Positions 17,510-25,361 of a DNA stretch of 64,000 nt are shown here, in pieces. The position numbers and the translations under genes are program-made. This DNA comes from DATMER01 sp034667225 (lineage in GTDB: Bacteria; Acidobacteriota; Thermoanaerobaculia; Multivoradales; UBA5704): contig JAXDKG010000034.1 of assembly GCA_034667225.1 (NCBI GenBank), positions 62,001-126,000 of the forward strand, read 5' to 3'. Positions within the stretch are counted from its first letter, which is position 1; the number at the start of each line of letters is the position of its first letter. The notes beneath the pieces were generated by a model, which saw only the letters and a list, made by a program, of their open reading frames with translations, did not search any database and was not told the origin of the DNA.

Positions 17510-17579
17510 GGCCTTCCCTCCGTTCCGTGCGGGACTTTTCAAGTATACGAGCACGGGGGCCAAGGCGTCAGTAGACCGT

Positions 17580-17608
17580 GAAAATCAACCACTTGGTGGT
17601 TGATTTTC
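17580..17608. repeat. Perfect inverted repeat, possible operator
   Basis: Arms GAAAATCAACCA and TGGTTGATTTTC (12 bases, perfect) around CTTGG. A third copy of the half-site follows (TCAACCA at 17607-17613), so TGGTTGATTTTCAACCA is a second overlapping palindrome. AT-rich in a GC-rich setting, upstream of the kinase start and 72 bases before the nucleotidyltransferase gene. It could be an autoregulatory operator of that pair. Confidence 0.6.
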
Positions 17609-17680
17609 AACCACGTACCGCTCCTCTTACGCTCCAAAGCCTGCCAGCAAATTAAGCCTGCCCAGAGGTAGACTCTCTCC

Positions 17681-18178
17681 ATGACTGGCCGAGTGGAGTG
17701 GGTCCTGGCGCCTCTTGAGCAGGCAGGGGTCCGGTATCTGGTGGTGGGCGGAGTCGCGGTCGTGCTCCACGGCTATCTGCGTACGACCCTCGATCTTGAT
17801 CTCGTTCTCCAGTTGGAACGCGACAACGTGGAACGGGCTCTGAAGGCTTTTGCCGGCCTCGGCTTTGAGCCCCGAGTGCCGGTATCGCTCAGTTCCTTTG
17901 CCGATCCTCAGATCCGCGAGACCTGGGTGCGAGAGAAAAACATGACGGTCTTCTCGCTCTGGCATCCAGATCATCTGGGATTCGCCGTCGACCTCTTCGT
18001 GCAGGAGCCGTTCGATTTCAATGCCGTGTACGGTCGTGCCCTCCAAGTGCCTCTCCAAGGCACCCACGCAACCGTCATATCCCGCGAGGATCTGGTGGCC
18101 ATGAAGCGAGCCGCGGGCCGGGCGCGGGATCTCGACGACATTGCGGCGCTTTCCGAGCTGTCTGAGGAGGAACCATGA
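17681..18178 (+). CDS. AbiEii-like nucleotidyltransferase
   Basis: A 165-residue nucleotidyltransferase. The active-site pattern VVGGVAVVLHGYLRTTLDLD has the GG (23-24), Arg34 and the Asp38/Asp40 pair of the fold. A second block, HLGFAVDLF, supplies the third acidic residue near 107, and EDLVAMKRAAGRARDLDDIA is the conserved C-terminal helix of DUF6036/AbiEii-type proteins. These are often one half of a toxin-antitoxin-like pair; the stop overlaps the next gene's start (ATGA). Confidence 0.85.
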   Translation: MTGRVEWVLAPLEQAGVRYLVVGGVAVVLHGYLRTTLDLDLVLQLERDNVERALKAFAGLGFEPRVPVSLSSFADPQIRETWVREKNMTVFSLWHPDHLGFAVDLFVQEPFDFNAVYGRALQVPLQGTHATVISREDLVAMKRAAGRARDLDDIAALSELSEEEP

Positions 18179-18381
18179 CCGAACCGCGCGAGGACCGACC
18201 CACCCGCAAGGAAGACTCCTGGGACTTCGAGGGCACCCGCCGCCATCACATCCGTCTCGGGCTGCGGCTTACCCCTACGGAACGGCTCCGCTGGCTGGAA
18301 GAGACCGTGGACGAAATGCGTCGGCTTCAAGGCCTCGCCCGGAAGGGGCGGAAGATGGACGGGCAAACCGGCCGGTCGTAA
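18175..18381 (+). CDS. Small partner protein of the nucleotidyltransferase
   Basis: A 68-residue charged protein coupled to the nucleotidyltransferase by ATGA. It contains LTPTERLRWLEETVDEMRRL, a helix commonly found in small proteins encoded beside AbiEii-like nucleotidyltransferases, so an antitoxin or chaperone role is plausible. The last five codons and the TAA (18379-18381) lie inside unit 1 of the second 21-bp array, so the C-terminus (TGRS) may be repeat-derived. Confidence 0.65.
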   Translation: MTEPREDRPTRKEDSWDFEGTRRHHIRLGLRLTPTERLRWLEETVDEMRRLQGLARKGRKMDGQTGRS

Positions 18382-18638
18382 GAGAGAACCCGCCGGTTTC
18401 GGACAAAAACCGGAAGTTTCCGGACAAAAACCCGCCGGTTCCGGACCATGACCCACAGGTCAGGAGGGCAAACCCGGCGGTTCCACGAGTCAACCCGCGG
18501 GTTGACTGGAGGCACCGGTGGGTTGGGAGAGCAAACCCACCGGTCGGGGGAAGCAACCCACGGGTTCAACCTCCCGACCCACGGGTTGGGTGCGTCCACC
18601 CACGAGTTGAATGAGCCCACCCGCAGGTTTTCCGGCCC
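18366..18638. repeat. Array 2: thirteen 21-bp repeat units between two gene ends
   Basis: Thirteen consecutive units of exactly 21 bp, starting at 18366, 18387, 18408 and so on to 18618. Each has a 12-base imperfect palindrome of form AACCCRCSGGTT followed by a 9-base stretch that differs from unit to unit. The first unit overlaps the TAA of the 68-residue gene; the last ends 9 bases before the metH stop. No unit is identical to another, yet spacing never slips. It fills the whole convergent gap 18382-18646, and no gene is supported there. Confidence 0.92.
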
Positions 18639-18646
18639 GGGAAGGC

Positions 18647-21600
18647 TCAGACCCCGAAGTACCGCGCGTCCGGATGATGGAAGACGAGCGCCGAGACGCT
18701 CGCCTCGGGGTCCATCATGTCCCCCTCGGTCAATTCGACGCCGATCTCCTCGGGACGCAGAGCCTCGAAGAGCTCGCGCTGGAAGGAGAGGTCGGGACAG
18801 GCGGGGTAGCCGAAGCTGTAGCGCTTGCCTCGGTAGCGGGCGGAGAGCTTGTCCTCGAGGGCCAGGTTCGGATCGTCGGGGAAACCCCAGGCGGCACGCA
18901 GCTTCGCGTGCAGGCATTCGGCCGCGGCTTCCGCCGTCTCCAGGGCGAGCGCGGCATAGGCGTGGCTTTTCAGGTACTCGCCCTGGGTCTTCCAGGCTTC
19001 GACCCGGTCGCGCACACCGTCCCCCGCCGTGGTCACGAAGAGGCCGACGTGGTCGCCTTGCAGGACGTAGTCGGTCAGGCAGAGGCCGCCGTCCCGGTCC
19101 TGGCGGGGCAGGTCCCAGGCGGCTGCCGGCCTTCCCGTCTCGGGACAGATGAGCGTCAGGCGGTTGCCCTCCGTCTGCGCGGGGTAGAAGCGCCAGACCG
19201 CCTTTGCGCTCATGCCTCCATTCCGCGCCACCTCCTTCAGCTCCTCGATCACGGCTTCCAGCTTGGCGAGCTTGGGGTCTCCCTCGTCCCGGAGCTTGCG
19301 CACCGAGCCCCTCAGGCCCAGGTGCTTGGCGTAGAGCATCTGCGGGTTGAGGTAGGACCAGACCTCGTCGAGGTCAAGCTCCTCGGTGTGGCGCTCGACG
19401 TCGGAGGGCTGCGGCACGGGCACGTCCTTGCGCACCACCTCCACCTTCGGCACGGCCGCGAACACCCCGGTCTCGCCCGTGGGCGTTTCGGCGGTGTCCG
19501 TCTCGATCAGCGCCGCCACCTCCTGCTCCAGGTCCGGCCGGGCTCCACCGTCCATCAGGCGCTCGACCAGCTTCAGACCGTGCATGGCGTCCTTGGCGTA
19601 GGTGCAGAGGCCGGTGTACGCCTGGGCGATCTTGCGGTGCGTGAAGCGCCGAGTGAGCGCCGCGCCTCCCACCAGGAGAGGCGTGTCGATGCCGACCGCC
19701 GACAGGTCGCCCGCCGTGATCACCATCTGCTGCGCGCTCTTGACGAGCAGGCCCGAGAGGCCGATCACGTCCGGCCGGTGCTCCCTCACCGCCTGGATCA
19801 GCCGCTCGGAGGGCACCTTGATCCCCAGGTTCACCACCGTGAAGCCGTTGTTGGAGAGCACGATGTCCACCAGGTTCTTGCCGATGTCGTGGACGTCCCC
19901 CTTGACCGTGGCGAGCAGCACCTTGCCGCGAGTGGATTCGACGCCCTCGACCTTTTCCATGTGCGGCTCCAGATAGGAAACCGCGGCCTTCATGACCTCG
20001 GCGCTCTGCAGCACCTCGGCCACGATGAGCTGGTTGTCGTTGAAGAGCCGCCCGACCTCGCTCATGCCGGTCATGAGCGGACCATTGATGATTTCGAGCG
20101 GCGACGGCCAGCGCGGGTCCGCGAGCGCCTGCTCCAGATCCGCCTCCAACCCCTCCTTGCTCCCTTCGACCACGGCGCGGGCCAGGCGCTGCTCCAGGGG
20201 GAGCTCCGCGCGCGGCTTCGCGCCCGCCCCGGATACCCGGCCGCGGAAGAAGGTGGCGAACTCTTCGACCGCCTTGTTGCCGGACTCGATATCCCCGACC
20301 GGCAGGAAGATCAGCGCCTCGGCCAGCTCGCGCTCTTCCGCCGGGATGTCGGCGTAGCGCGCCAGCTTCTCGGTGTTGACGATGGCCGCGTCGAGCCCGG
20401 CGCGCGTGCAGTGATAGAGGAAGACCGAGTTGAGCACCTCGCGGCCGGCGCTGGGCAGGCCGAAGCTGACGTTGGAGACGCCCAGGATCGTCTTGGTGTC
20501 TGGGAACAGCTCCTTGACCGCCTTGACTCCCTCGACCGTCTGCGCCGCCGAGCCCAGGTAGGCGGAGTCGCCCGTGCCGCAGGGGAAGACGAGCGCATCC
20601 CACCAGATGTCCTCGGGCTCGACGCCCATCTCTTCCACCAGGATCTGATAGCTGCGGCGGGCCACCTCGACCTTGCGCTCGACCGTGACGGCCATGCCCT
20701 TCTCGTCGATCAGGCCGACGATCAGCGCGGCGCCGAAGCGCCTCGCCAGGGGCACGACCTTCTCGAAGCGGGAGCGGCCGTCCTCCAGGTTGATCGAGTT
20801 GAGGACCGACTTGCCCTGGCAATACGTGAGAGCCCTCTCCATGACCACCGCGTCGGTCGAATCGATCATCAGCGGCGCCTTGACCATGCGCACGAGCCGG
20901 TCGAGGAAAGCCTCCATGTCGATGATCTCGTCGCGGTCGGGATCCTGGAGGCAGATGTCCAGGATCTGGGCCTGGGCGCGGACCTGCGCGCGGCCTACCT
21001 CCGCCGCGGCTTCGTACTGGCTCTCCTTGATGAGCCGCTTGAACTTGCGGCTGCCCAGGACGTTGGTGCGCTCGCCCACCAGGAGCGGCCGGTTGTCATC
21101 GGTCAGCTCCACGGCTTCCAGGCCCGAGACGAGACACCGGCGGTGGTGCGGGACCCTGCGCGGGGTGCGTCCCTTCACCAGTTCCACCAGCGCGGAGATA
21201 TGGGCATGAGTGGAGCCGCAGCAGCCGCCCACCAGGTTGAGCCAGCCGGCGTCGAGGAAGCGGGTGAAGGCGCGGACGAACACGTCCGGCCCCTCTGTGT
21301 ACTGGCCGTCCTCATTGGGCAGGCCGGCGTTGGGCACGCACGCGACCCGGGTGCGGCAGATCTCGGAGAGCGTCCGCACGTGGTCGGTCATCAGCTCCGG
21401 GCCGGTGGCGCAGTTGAGCCCCACGTAGAGGAGGTCGGCGTGCAGGAGAGACACGGCGAGCGCCTCGGCATCCTGGCCTCCGAGCATGGTGCCGGTGGTC
21501 TCGATGGTGACGGAGACCGCGACCGGGACCTTCCAGCCGGTCTGCGTGAAGGCCCTCTCGATGCCGATCAGGCCGGCCTTGATGTTGCGCGTGTCCTGGG

Positions 21601-22150
21601 AGGTCTCCAGGAGGAGGTAGTCGGAGCCGCCGCCGATGAGGCCCAGGGCCTGGACGCGGAAGTGCTCGATCAGCTCTTCGAAGGTGATACCGCCGGTGAC
21701 CGAGATGGCCTTGGTGGTCGGGCCCATGGAGCCGCAGACGAAGTGGACCTTTTCGACCGTGTCGTAGCGGGCGCAGGCCGTGCGGGCGATGCGCGCCGAG
21801 GCGGCGTTCAGGTCGTACGCCTTGTGGGCGAGGCCGTACTCGGCGAGGACCAGGGGCGTGCCGCCGAACGAGTTGGTCTCGACGACGTCGCAGCCAGCCG
21901 ACAGGTACGATTCATGGACACCATCGACCACGTCGGGCCGGGTCTCGCAGAGGTTCTCGTTGCAGCCTTCCAACTCGGGGCCGCCGAAGTCCTCGGCGGT
22001 GAGCGTGACCCCCTGCAAGGCGGTGCCGGTGGCGCCGTCGAGCACGAGGACGCGCTGCTCCAGGGCGGCGAGCAGAGCCGCGGTGCGCGCCTCCAGGTCG
22101 GCCGGGTGCTGGGGCACGGGAACGTCGAAGATCGGATCGGTCAAATTCAT
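18647..22150 (-). CDS. metH: Cobalamin-dependent methionine synthase
   Basis: A 1167-residue protein with all four modules. Homocysteine domain (1-330): LVLDGATGTALQ near 35 and the zinc ligands C-x-NAGLPN and VGGCCGST near 310. Pterin domain (about 350-620): VGERTNVLGSRKFKRLI and LMIDSTDAVV. Cobalamin cap and B12 domain (650-890): the base-off histidine motif DVHDIGK followed by LLVGGAALT. SAM-activation domain (about 920-1167): LNPQMLYAKHLGLRG and YSFGYPACPDLSFQRELF. It methylates homocysteine using methyl-THF made by the adjacent metF. A riboswitch-like leader with a terminator precedes it, so transcription probably falls when SAM is abundant. Confidence 0.97.
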   Translation of the reverse strand: MNLTDPIFDVPVPQHPADLEARTAALLAALEQRVLVLDGATGTALQGVTLTAEDFGGPELEGCNENLCETRPDVVDGVHESYLSAGCDVVETNSFGGTPLVLAEYGLAHKAYDLNAASARIARTACARYDTVEKVHFVCGSMGPTTKAISVTGGITFEELIEHFRVQALGLIGGGSDYLLLETSQDTRNIKAGLIGIERAFTQTGWKVPVAVSVTIETTGTMLGGQDAEALAVSLLHADLLYVGLNCATGPELMTDHVRTLSEICRTRVACVPNAGLPNEDGQYTEGPDVFVRAFTRFLDAGWLNLVGGCCGSTHAHISALVELVKGRTPRRVPHHRRCLVSGLEAVELTDDNRPLLVGERTNVLGSRKFKRLIKESQYEAAAEVGRAQVRAQAQILDICLQDPDRDEIIDMEAFLDRLVRMVKAPLMIDSTDAVVMERALTYCQGKSVLNSINLEDGRSRFEKVVPLARRFGAALIVGLIDEKGMAVTVERKVEVARRSYQILVEEMGVEPEDIWWDALVFPCGTGDSAYLGSAAQTVEGVKAVKELFPDTKTILGVSNVSFGLPSAGREVLNSVFLYHCTRAGLDAAIVNTEKLARYADIPAEERELAEALIFLPVGDIESGNKAVEEFATFFRGRVSGAGAKPRAELPLEQRLARAVVEGSKEGLEADLEQALADPRWPSPLEIINGPLMTGMSEVGRLFNDNQLIVAEVLQSAEVMKAAVSYLEPHMEKVEGVESTRGKVLLATVKGDVHDIGKNLVDIVLSNNGFTVVNLGIKVPSERLIQAVREHRPDVIGLSGLLVKSAQQMVITAGDLSAVGIDTPLLVGGAALTRRFTHRKIAQAYTGLCTYAKDAMHGLKLVERLMDGGARPDLEQEVAALIETDTAETPTGETGVFAAVPKVEVVRKDVPVPQPSDVERHTEELDLDEVWSYLNPQMLYAKHLGLRGSVRKLRDEGDPKLAKLEAVIEELKEVARNGGMSAKAVWRFYPAQTEGNRLTLICPETGRPAAAWDLPRQDRDGGLCLTDYVLQGDHVGLFVTTAGDGVRDRVEAWKTQGEYLKSHAYAALALETAEAAAECLHAKLRAAWGFPDDPNLALEDKLSARYRGKRYSFGYPACPDLSFQRELFEALRPEEIGVELTEGDMMDPEASVSALVFHHPDARYFGV

Positions 22151-22175
22151 GTCTCCTCAGGCTCCTGCAGGCAAC

Positions 22176-22208
22176 AAAAAACCCGCCTCGTATGCATCAC
22201 GAGACGGG
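22176..22208 (-). terminator. Rho-independent terminator in the metH leader
   Basis: On the minus strand a 10-bp stem (22199-22208 with 22182-22191, one G.U-type mismatch, 7-base loop) is followed by U6 (22181-22176), about 26 bases before the metH ATG. Placed between the aptamer-like leader and metH, it is best read as the expression platform of a transcription-attenuating riboswitch. Confidence 0.85.
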
Positions 22209-22211
22209 CTC

Positions 22212-22335
22212 TTGATCGCGGACACTTGGTTGCCGTTGGTGCGGCCGCATCCTCGCCGAAGCGAGAGGGCACCTTGGGTGTCCGTCCCAGGTTGCCGAGC
22301 CCGGCGGTGCCGGGCCGCTCGTAATGCGAGGCGAG
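22212..22335 (-). promoter_or_regulatory. SAM-class riboswitch (SAM-I/SAM-IV like) upstream of metH
   Basis: The minus-strand leader between metF and metH carries the S-box/SAM-IV core elements in order: TTACGAGCGG at the 5' end, a GCCCGGC/GCCGGGC stem, GGCAACC (plus coordinates 22290-22296), then AAGGTGCC (GGTGCC at 22268-22273), and a UUCG-capped stem. An upstream CTCGCCTCG could pair with the terminator arm CGAGGCGGG as an antiterminator. Boundaries are approximate. The class is inferred from core motifs and gene context, not from a covariance search. Confidence 0.7.
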
Positions 22336-22368
22336 AATATCAAAGGACCTGAAAGACGGCAAGGCCCC

Positions 22369-23319
22369 CTAGATCTTCAGCTTCGCCATCAGCTTCTTGA
22401 TCGCCGCGGCGCTCTGCATCACATAGAAGTGCAGGGATGGGGCACCCTTTTCGAGGAGCTCCTGGCTCTGCTTGAGCGCCCACTCGACCCCGATGTCGAC
22501 CACGTGCTCGGGCTTGGCCGCCATGACCTCGTCCGCGAAATCGTCCGGAATCTCCACGAAGAAGGTCTTGGGAAGCGAGCTGAGCTGCTTCAGCGACGTC
22601 AGGATCTTCAGCCCCGGGATGATCGGGACCGTGATCCCCTCCTCCCGGCAGACGTCGAGGAAGTGGAAGTAGTGGTCGTTGTTGAAGAACATCTGGGTTA
22701 CGACGTAGTGCGCGCCGGCCTCGACCTTCTCCTTGACCCGGCGCGCGTCGAGCCGCAGGTTCGGCGCCTCGAAGTGCTTCTCGGGATAGCCGCCCACGCC
22801 GATGCAGAAGTCGGTCGGCTGAGCATCCAGGAGGCTCTCCTCCAGGTACTTGCCCCGGTTCATGCACGCGATCTGGCTCACCAGTTCGCAGGCGTAGACG
22901 TTGGCGCTGCGGCCGTACTGGAGGGGCTTCTGAAAGCCGCTGTCGTCCCCACGCACCGCCAGGACGTTGTCGATTCCCAGGTACCTGAGCTCGATCAGGA
23001 AGTCCTCGGTCTCCTCGCGGGTGAAGCCGCGGCAGAGGATGTGGGGCACGGCGTCGATGTGGTACTTGTTCTGGATCAGCGCGCAGACGCCGAGCGTGCC
23101 GGGCCGCTTGCGCTTGACCCGGCGCTGGATGCCCTGCGGCGTCTCTTCATAGATGACCTCGGCCGCGTGGCTGGTGATGTCCACGAACGGCGGCCGGTAC
23201 TTGACCAGGTCGTCGATCAGGGCGAGGAGACCCTTGACATCCCCTCCGCGCATGGGGGGGATGATCTCGAAGCTGATGAACGGATGGTCGGCGTTGGCGA
23301 GGTGCTCGGTGACTTTCAT
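22369..23319 (-). CDS. metF: 5,10-methylenetetrahydrofolate reductase
   Basis: A 316-residue MetF that makes 5-methyl-THF for metH. Motifs include FISFEIIPPMRGGD near the N-terminus (the family's conserved Glu), DITSHAAEV, LAVRGDD near 125, the FAD-binding region with CIGVGGYPEKHFEAPN, and VVTQMFFNND near 200. Length is normal. It is 6 bases downstream of the exported-protein gene at 23326, so those two form an operon; metH follows but has its own leader and terminator. Confidence 0.96.
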   Translation of the reverse strand: MKVTEHLANADHPFISFEIIPPMRGGDVKGLLALIDDLVKYRPPFVDITSHAAEVIYEETPQGIQRRVKRKRPGTLGVCALIQNKYHIDAVPHILCRGFTREETEDFLIELRYLGIDNVLAVRGDDSGFQKPLQYGRSANVYACELVSQIACMNRGKYLEESLLDAQPTDFCIGVGGYPEKHFEAPNLRLDARRVKEKVEAGAHYVVTQMFFNNDHYFHFLDVCREEGITVPIIPGLKILTSLKQLSSLPKTFFVEIPDDFADEVMAAKPEHVVDIGVEWALKQSQELLEKGAPSLHFYVMQSAAAIKKLMAKLKI

Positions 23320-23325
23320 TCGGAC

Positions 23326-23799
23326 CTAATCGTACTTGGCCTCCAGCCGGATCTTCACTTTGTCCACGAAGGGGAGGACATACTTGAGCGTCGTATGGTC
23401 GACGTTGACCACCTTGGCCTCGCCCTCCAACCCCTCGCTCTGGACGATGCGGTCGATCAGCTTGCCCTTGCTGTCCAGGAGATCGAGGGTGTAGGTGACG
23501 ACCCACTCGTCCTCCTCGGGGTTCTCGGAGTCGAAGCCGGCGCGGAAGGTGCCCTGCGTCTCGGAAGAGCCGCCTCCCCCGCCGCGGATGCGGCCCACGA
23601 TCGATTCCTTCACGGACCCGCCCTCGGGCTGGGAGAACTCCACCTTGGTGATCCGCACGGGCCCGACCGTCGCGTTGAGCTCGATCAGCTTGCCGAGCCG
23701 GTAGTCGACCGTCTTCTCGAACCGGAGGCTCCGCTCCTGGGCTCCGGCAATGGAAGCGACCGCCACAAGGGCGACCGCGAGGATGAGTGTCTTGCGCAT
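23326..23799 (-). CDS. Exported protein of unknown function, 157 aa
   Basis: ATG behind GAGGAGG. Residues 1-20 are a signal peptide (MRKTLILAVALVAVASIAGA). The mature protein is beta-rich, with a Gly-rich loop (RIRGGGGGSSETQG) and a C-terminal strand ending KVKIRLEAKYD. It has no Cys and no catalytic motif. It is most likely periplasmic and is co-transcribed with metF by position, but no functional link is evident. Confidence 0.7.
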   Translation of the reverse strand: MRKTLILAVALVAVASIAGAQERSLRFEKTVDYRLGKLIELNATVGPVRITKVEFSQPEGGSVKESIVGRIRGGGGGSSETQGTFRAGFDSENPEEDEWVVTYTLDLLDSKGKLIDRIVQSEGLEGEAKVVNVDHTTLKYVLPFVDKVKIRLEAKYD

Positions 23800-23847
23800 G
23801 AGTAACCTCCTCTGCGGGTTGGGAGCGTATCAGATAAAGTGCGCGCC

Positions 23848-25245
23848 ATGACTCCCTGGCGCGGCGAGCGGACCCCCATGCGGACGCTGCGCCTTTTCGG
23901 CGATGTGGCGGTGACGATCGTGGCCTTTGCCGCCGCGTTCCTCGCCCGTATCTACCTGCCGCTCCCCTTCACCAGGGGCCTGTTGCCCGTGGACCGCTTG
24001 CTCTTTCTCTTCGAGGAGTGGGGACCGGCGCTGGTGGTCCAGCTCCTTTCTCTTTACGTCTTCGGGTTCTACGACCCGCCAAGGCCGCGCAGCCGTCCCG
24101 AGGTGGCCCGCCGCCTGCTCGGCGCGGTGGGTCTCCAGGCGCTGCTGCTCATGGGCTGGTACTTCCTCGGCAATCGGATCTTTCCGCGCTCGGTGCTGCT
24201 GCTCTACCTGGTCTTCGACTTCGCCCTGCTGCTCGCCTGGCGGCTGTTCCTCGACCGCACCGACCGGCAAAGCGAGCGGCTCGTGGCCATCGTGGGCTGC
24301 GGCGAGAATGCGCGGGAGGTGGCCGAGGCGCTGCGCCTCCACCCATGGCATGGGATGCGGGTCGTGGGCTTCGTCCCGAGGCCCGGCGAGACACCCCCCG
24401 AGGCCGGAGCGGAGGCGCTCGGACCCTGCCTGGGCACGGCCGACGACCTCCCCAGATTGCTCGCCTCGGGCGAAGTCGAGGACGTCATCCTCGCTGGTAG
24501 CGACGACTCCTGGCAGAGCCGTCTCCTCGACCGGCTGGCGGGAACCCGCCCCGAGCACACGAACGTGCTCCTCCTGCCCGGCCCGTTCGAGAGCCTGATC
24601 GGGCGGATGCGCTACCGCTGGGTGCACGACCTGCCGCTGGTCGAAGTGGTGCGCGAGTCGGAGTGGCGCATCAACTGGCCGCTCAAGCGCCTGCTCGACC
24701 TGGCCGCGGGCTCGCTCCTGCTGCTCCTCTCGCTCCCCATCCTCGCCGCCTGCGCCATCGCCGTGCGCGCCACCTCCTCCGGCCCGGTCTTCTACCGGCA
24801 GACGCGCATGGGCCGCAGCCAGCGGCCGTTCACCCTGCTCAAGCTCCGCACCATGCAGGTGGACGCCGAGGCCGACTCCGGCGAGGTCCTGGCCCAGCCG
24901 GGCGATCCGCGCCTCACCCCGATCGGCGCCTTCCTCCGCCGGTTCCGCCTGGACGAGGTACCGCAGCTCTTGAACGTCCTCCAGGGGACGATGAGCCTGG
25001 TGGGGCCGCGGCCGGAGCGCCCTGGCTTCGTCCAGCGCTATCTCCAGGAAGTCCCCGGCTACGCCGAGCGCTTCTCCCTCGCCCCCGGCCTCACCGGCCT
25101 CGCCCAGGTCAACGGCGACTACCACTCCACGCCGCAGAACAAGCTGCGCTACGAGCTGGCCTACATGGCCAACTGGACGCTCTGGCTCGACCTCTCGATC
25201 CTGCTGCGGACCGTGAAGATCGTGATCACCTCGCGCGGCGTGTGA
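23848..25245 (+). CDS. Polyprenyl-phosphate sugar-1-phosphate transferase
   Basis: A 465-residue initiating glycosyltransferase of the WbaP/WcaJ/EpsL type, moving a sugar phosphate onto undecaprenyl phosphate. The N-terminal half has four to five membrane helices (from about 12 to 130) and a CoA-binding-3-like Rossmann part (LVAIVGCGENAREVAEALR). A further helix (AAGSLLLLLSLPILAACAIA) leads to the catalytic domain: FYRQTRMGR, FTLLKLRTM, RRFRLDEVPQLLNVLQGTMS and LVGPRPERP, then PGLTGLAQVNG. ATG 23848 is used; GTG 23839 would add three residues. It probably starts an exopolysaccharide served by the ligases at 37-45 kb. Confidence 0.93.
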   Translation: MTPWRGERTPMRTLRLFGDVAVTIVAFAAAFLARIYLPLPFTRGLLPVDRLLFLFEEWGPALVVQLLSLYVFGFYDPPRPRSRPEVARRLLGAVGLQALLLMGWYFLGNRIFPRSVLLLYLVFDFALLLAWRLFLDRTDRQSERLVAIVGCGENAREVAEALRLHPWHGMRVVGFVPRPGETPPEAGAEALGPCLGTADDLPRLLASGEVEDVILAGSDDSWQSRLLDRLAGTRPEHTNVLLLPGPFESLIGRMRYRWVHDLPLVEVVRESEWRINWPLKRLLDLAAGSLLLLLSLPILAACAIAVRATSSGPVFYRQTRMGRSQRPFTLLKLRTMQVDAEADSGEVLAQPGDPRLTPIGAFLRRFRLDEVPQLLNVLQGTMSLVGPRPERPGFVQRYLQEVPGYAERFSLAPGLTGLAQVNGDYHSTPQNKLRYELAYMANWTLWLDLSILLRTVKIVITSRGV

Positions 25246-25273
25246 GCAAACTCTGCGTTCTCCCTACGCAAAT

Positions 25274-25302
25274 TTGACAAGCATTGGACTTAGAGTTATT
25301 CT
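25274..25302 (+). promoter_or_regulatory. Sigma-70 type promoter for the C25 peptidase gene
   Basis: TTGACA at 25274-25279 and TATTCT at 25297-25302 with a 17-base spacer, 60 bases before the ATG. It stands out in an AT-richer 116-bp gap after the sugar transferase gene. Confidence 0.75.
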
Positions 25303-25361
25303 TCCAGGGAAATTGCCGTACATCGAGCGGATTGTTTTGATTTCGAGTTGAGAGGTCACGC

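Noticed and set aside
15055..18381. A mobile island carrying two toxin-antitoxin-like pairs
   Set aside because: I see no integrase, transposase, direct repeats or attachment site at the borders; base composition is not clearly different except for the short AT-rich palindrome.
18366..18638. CRISPR array
   Set aside because: Units are 21 bp with about 9 variable bases, the repeated part is degenerate, and there is no cas gene nearby.
18611..22324. A 1237-codon open frame on the plus strand opposite metH
   Set aside because: Antisense frame only; metH has every expected motif on the other strand.
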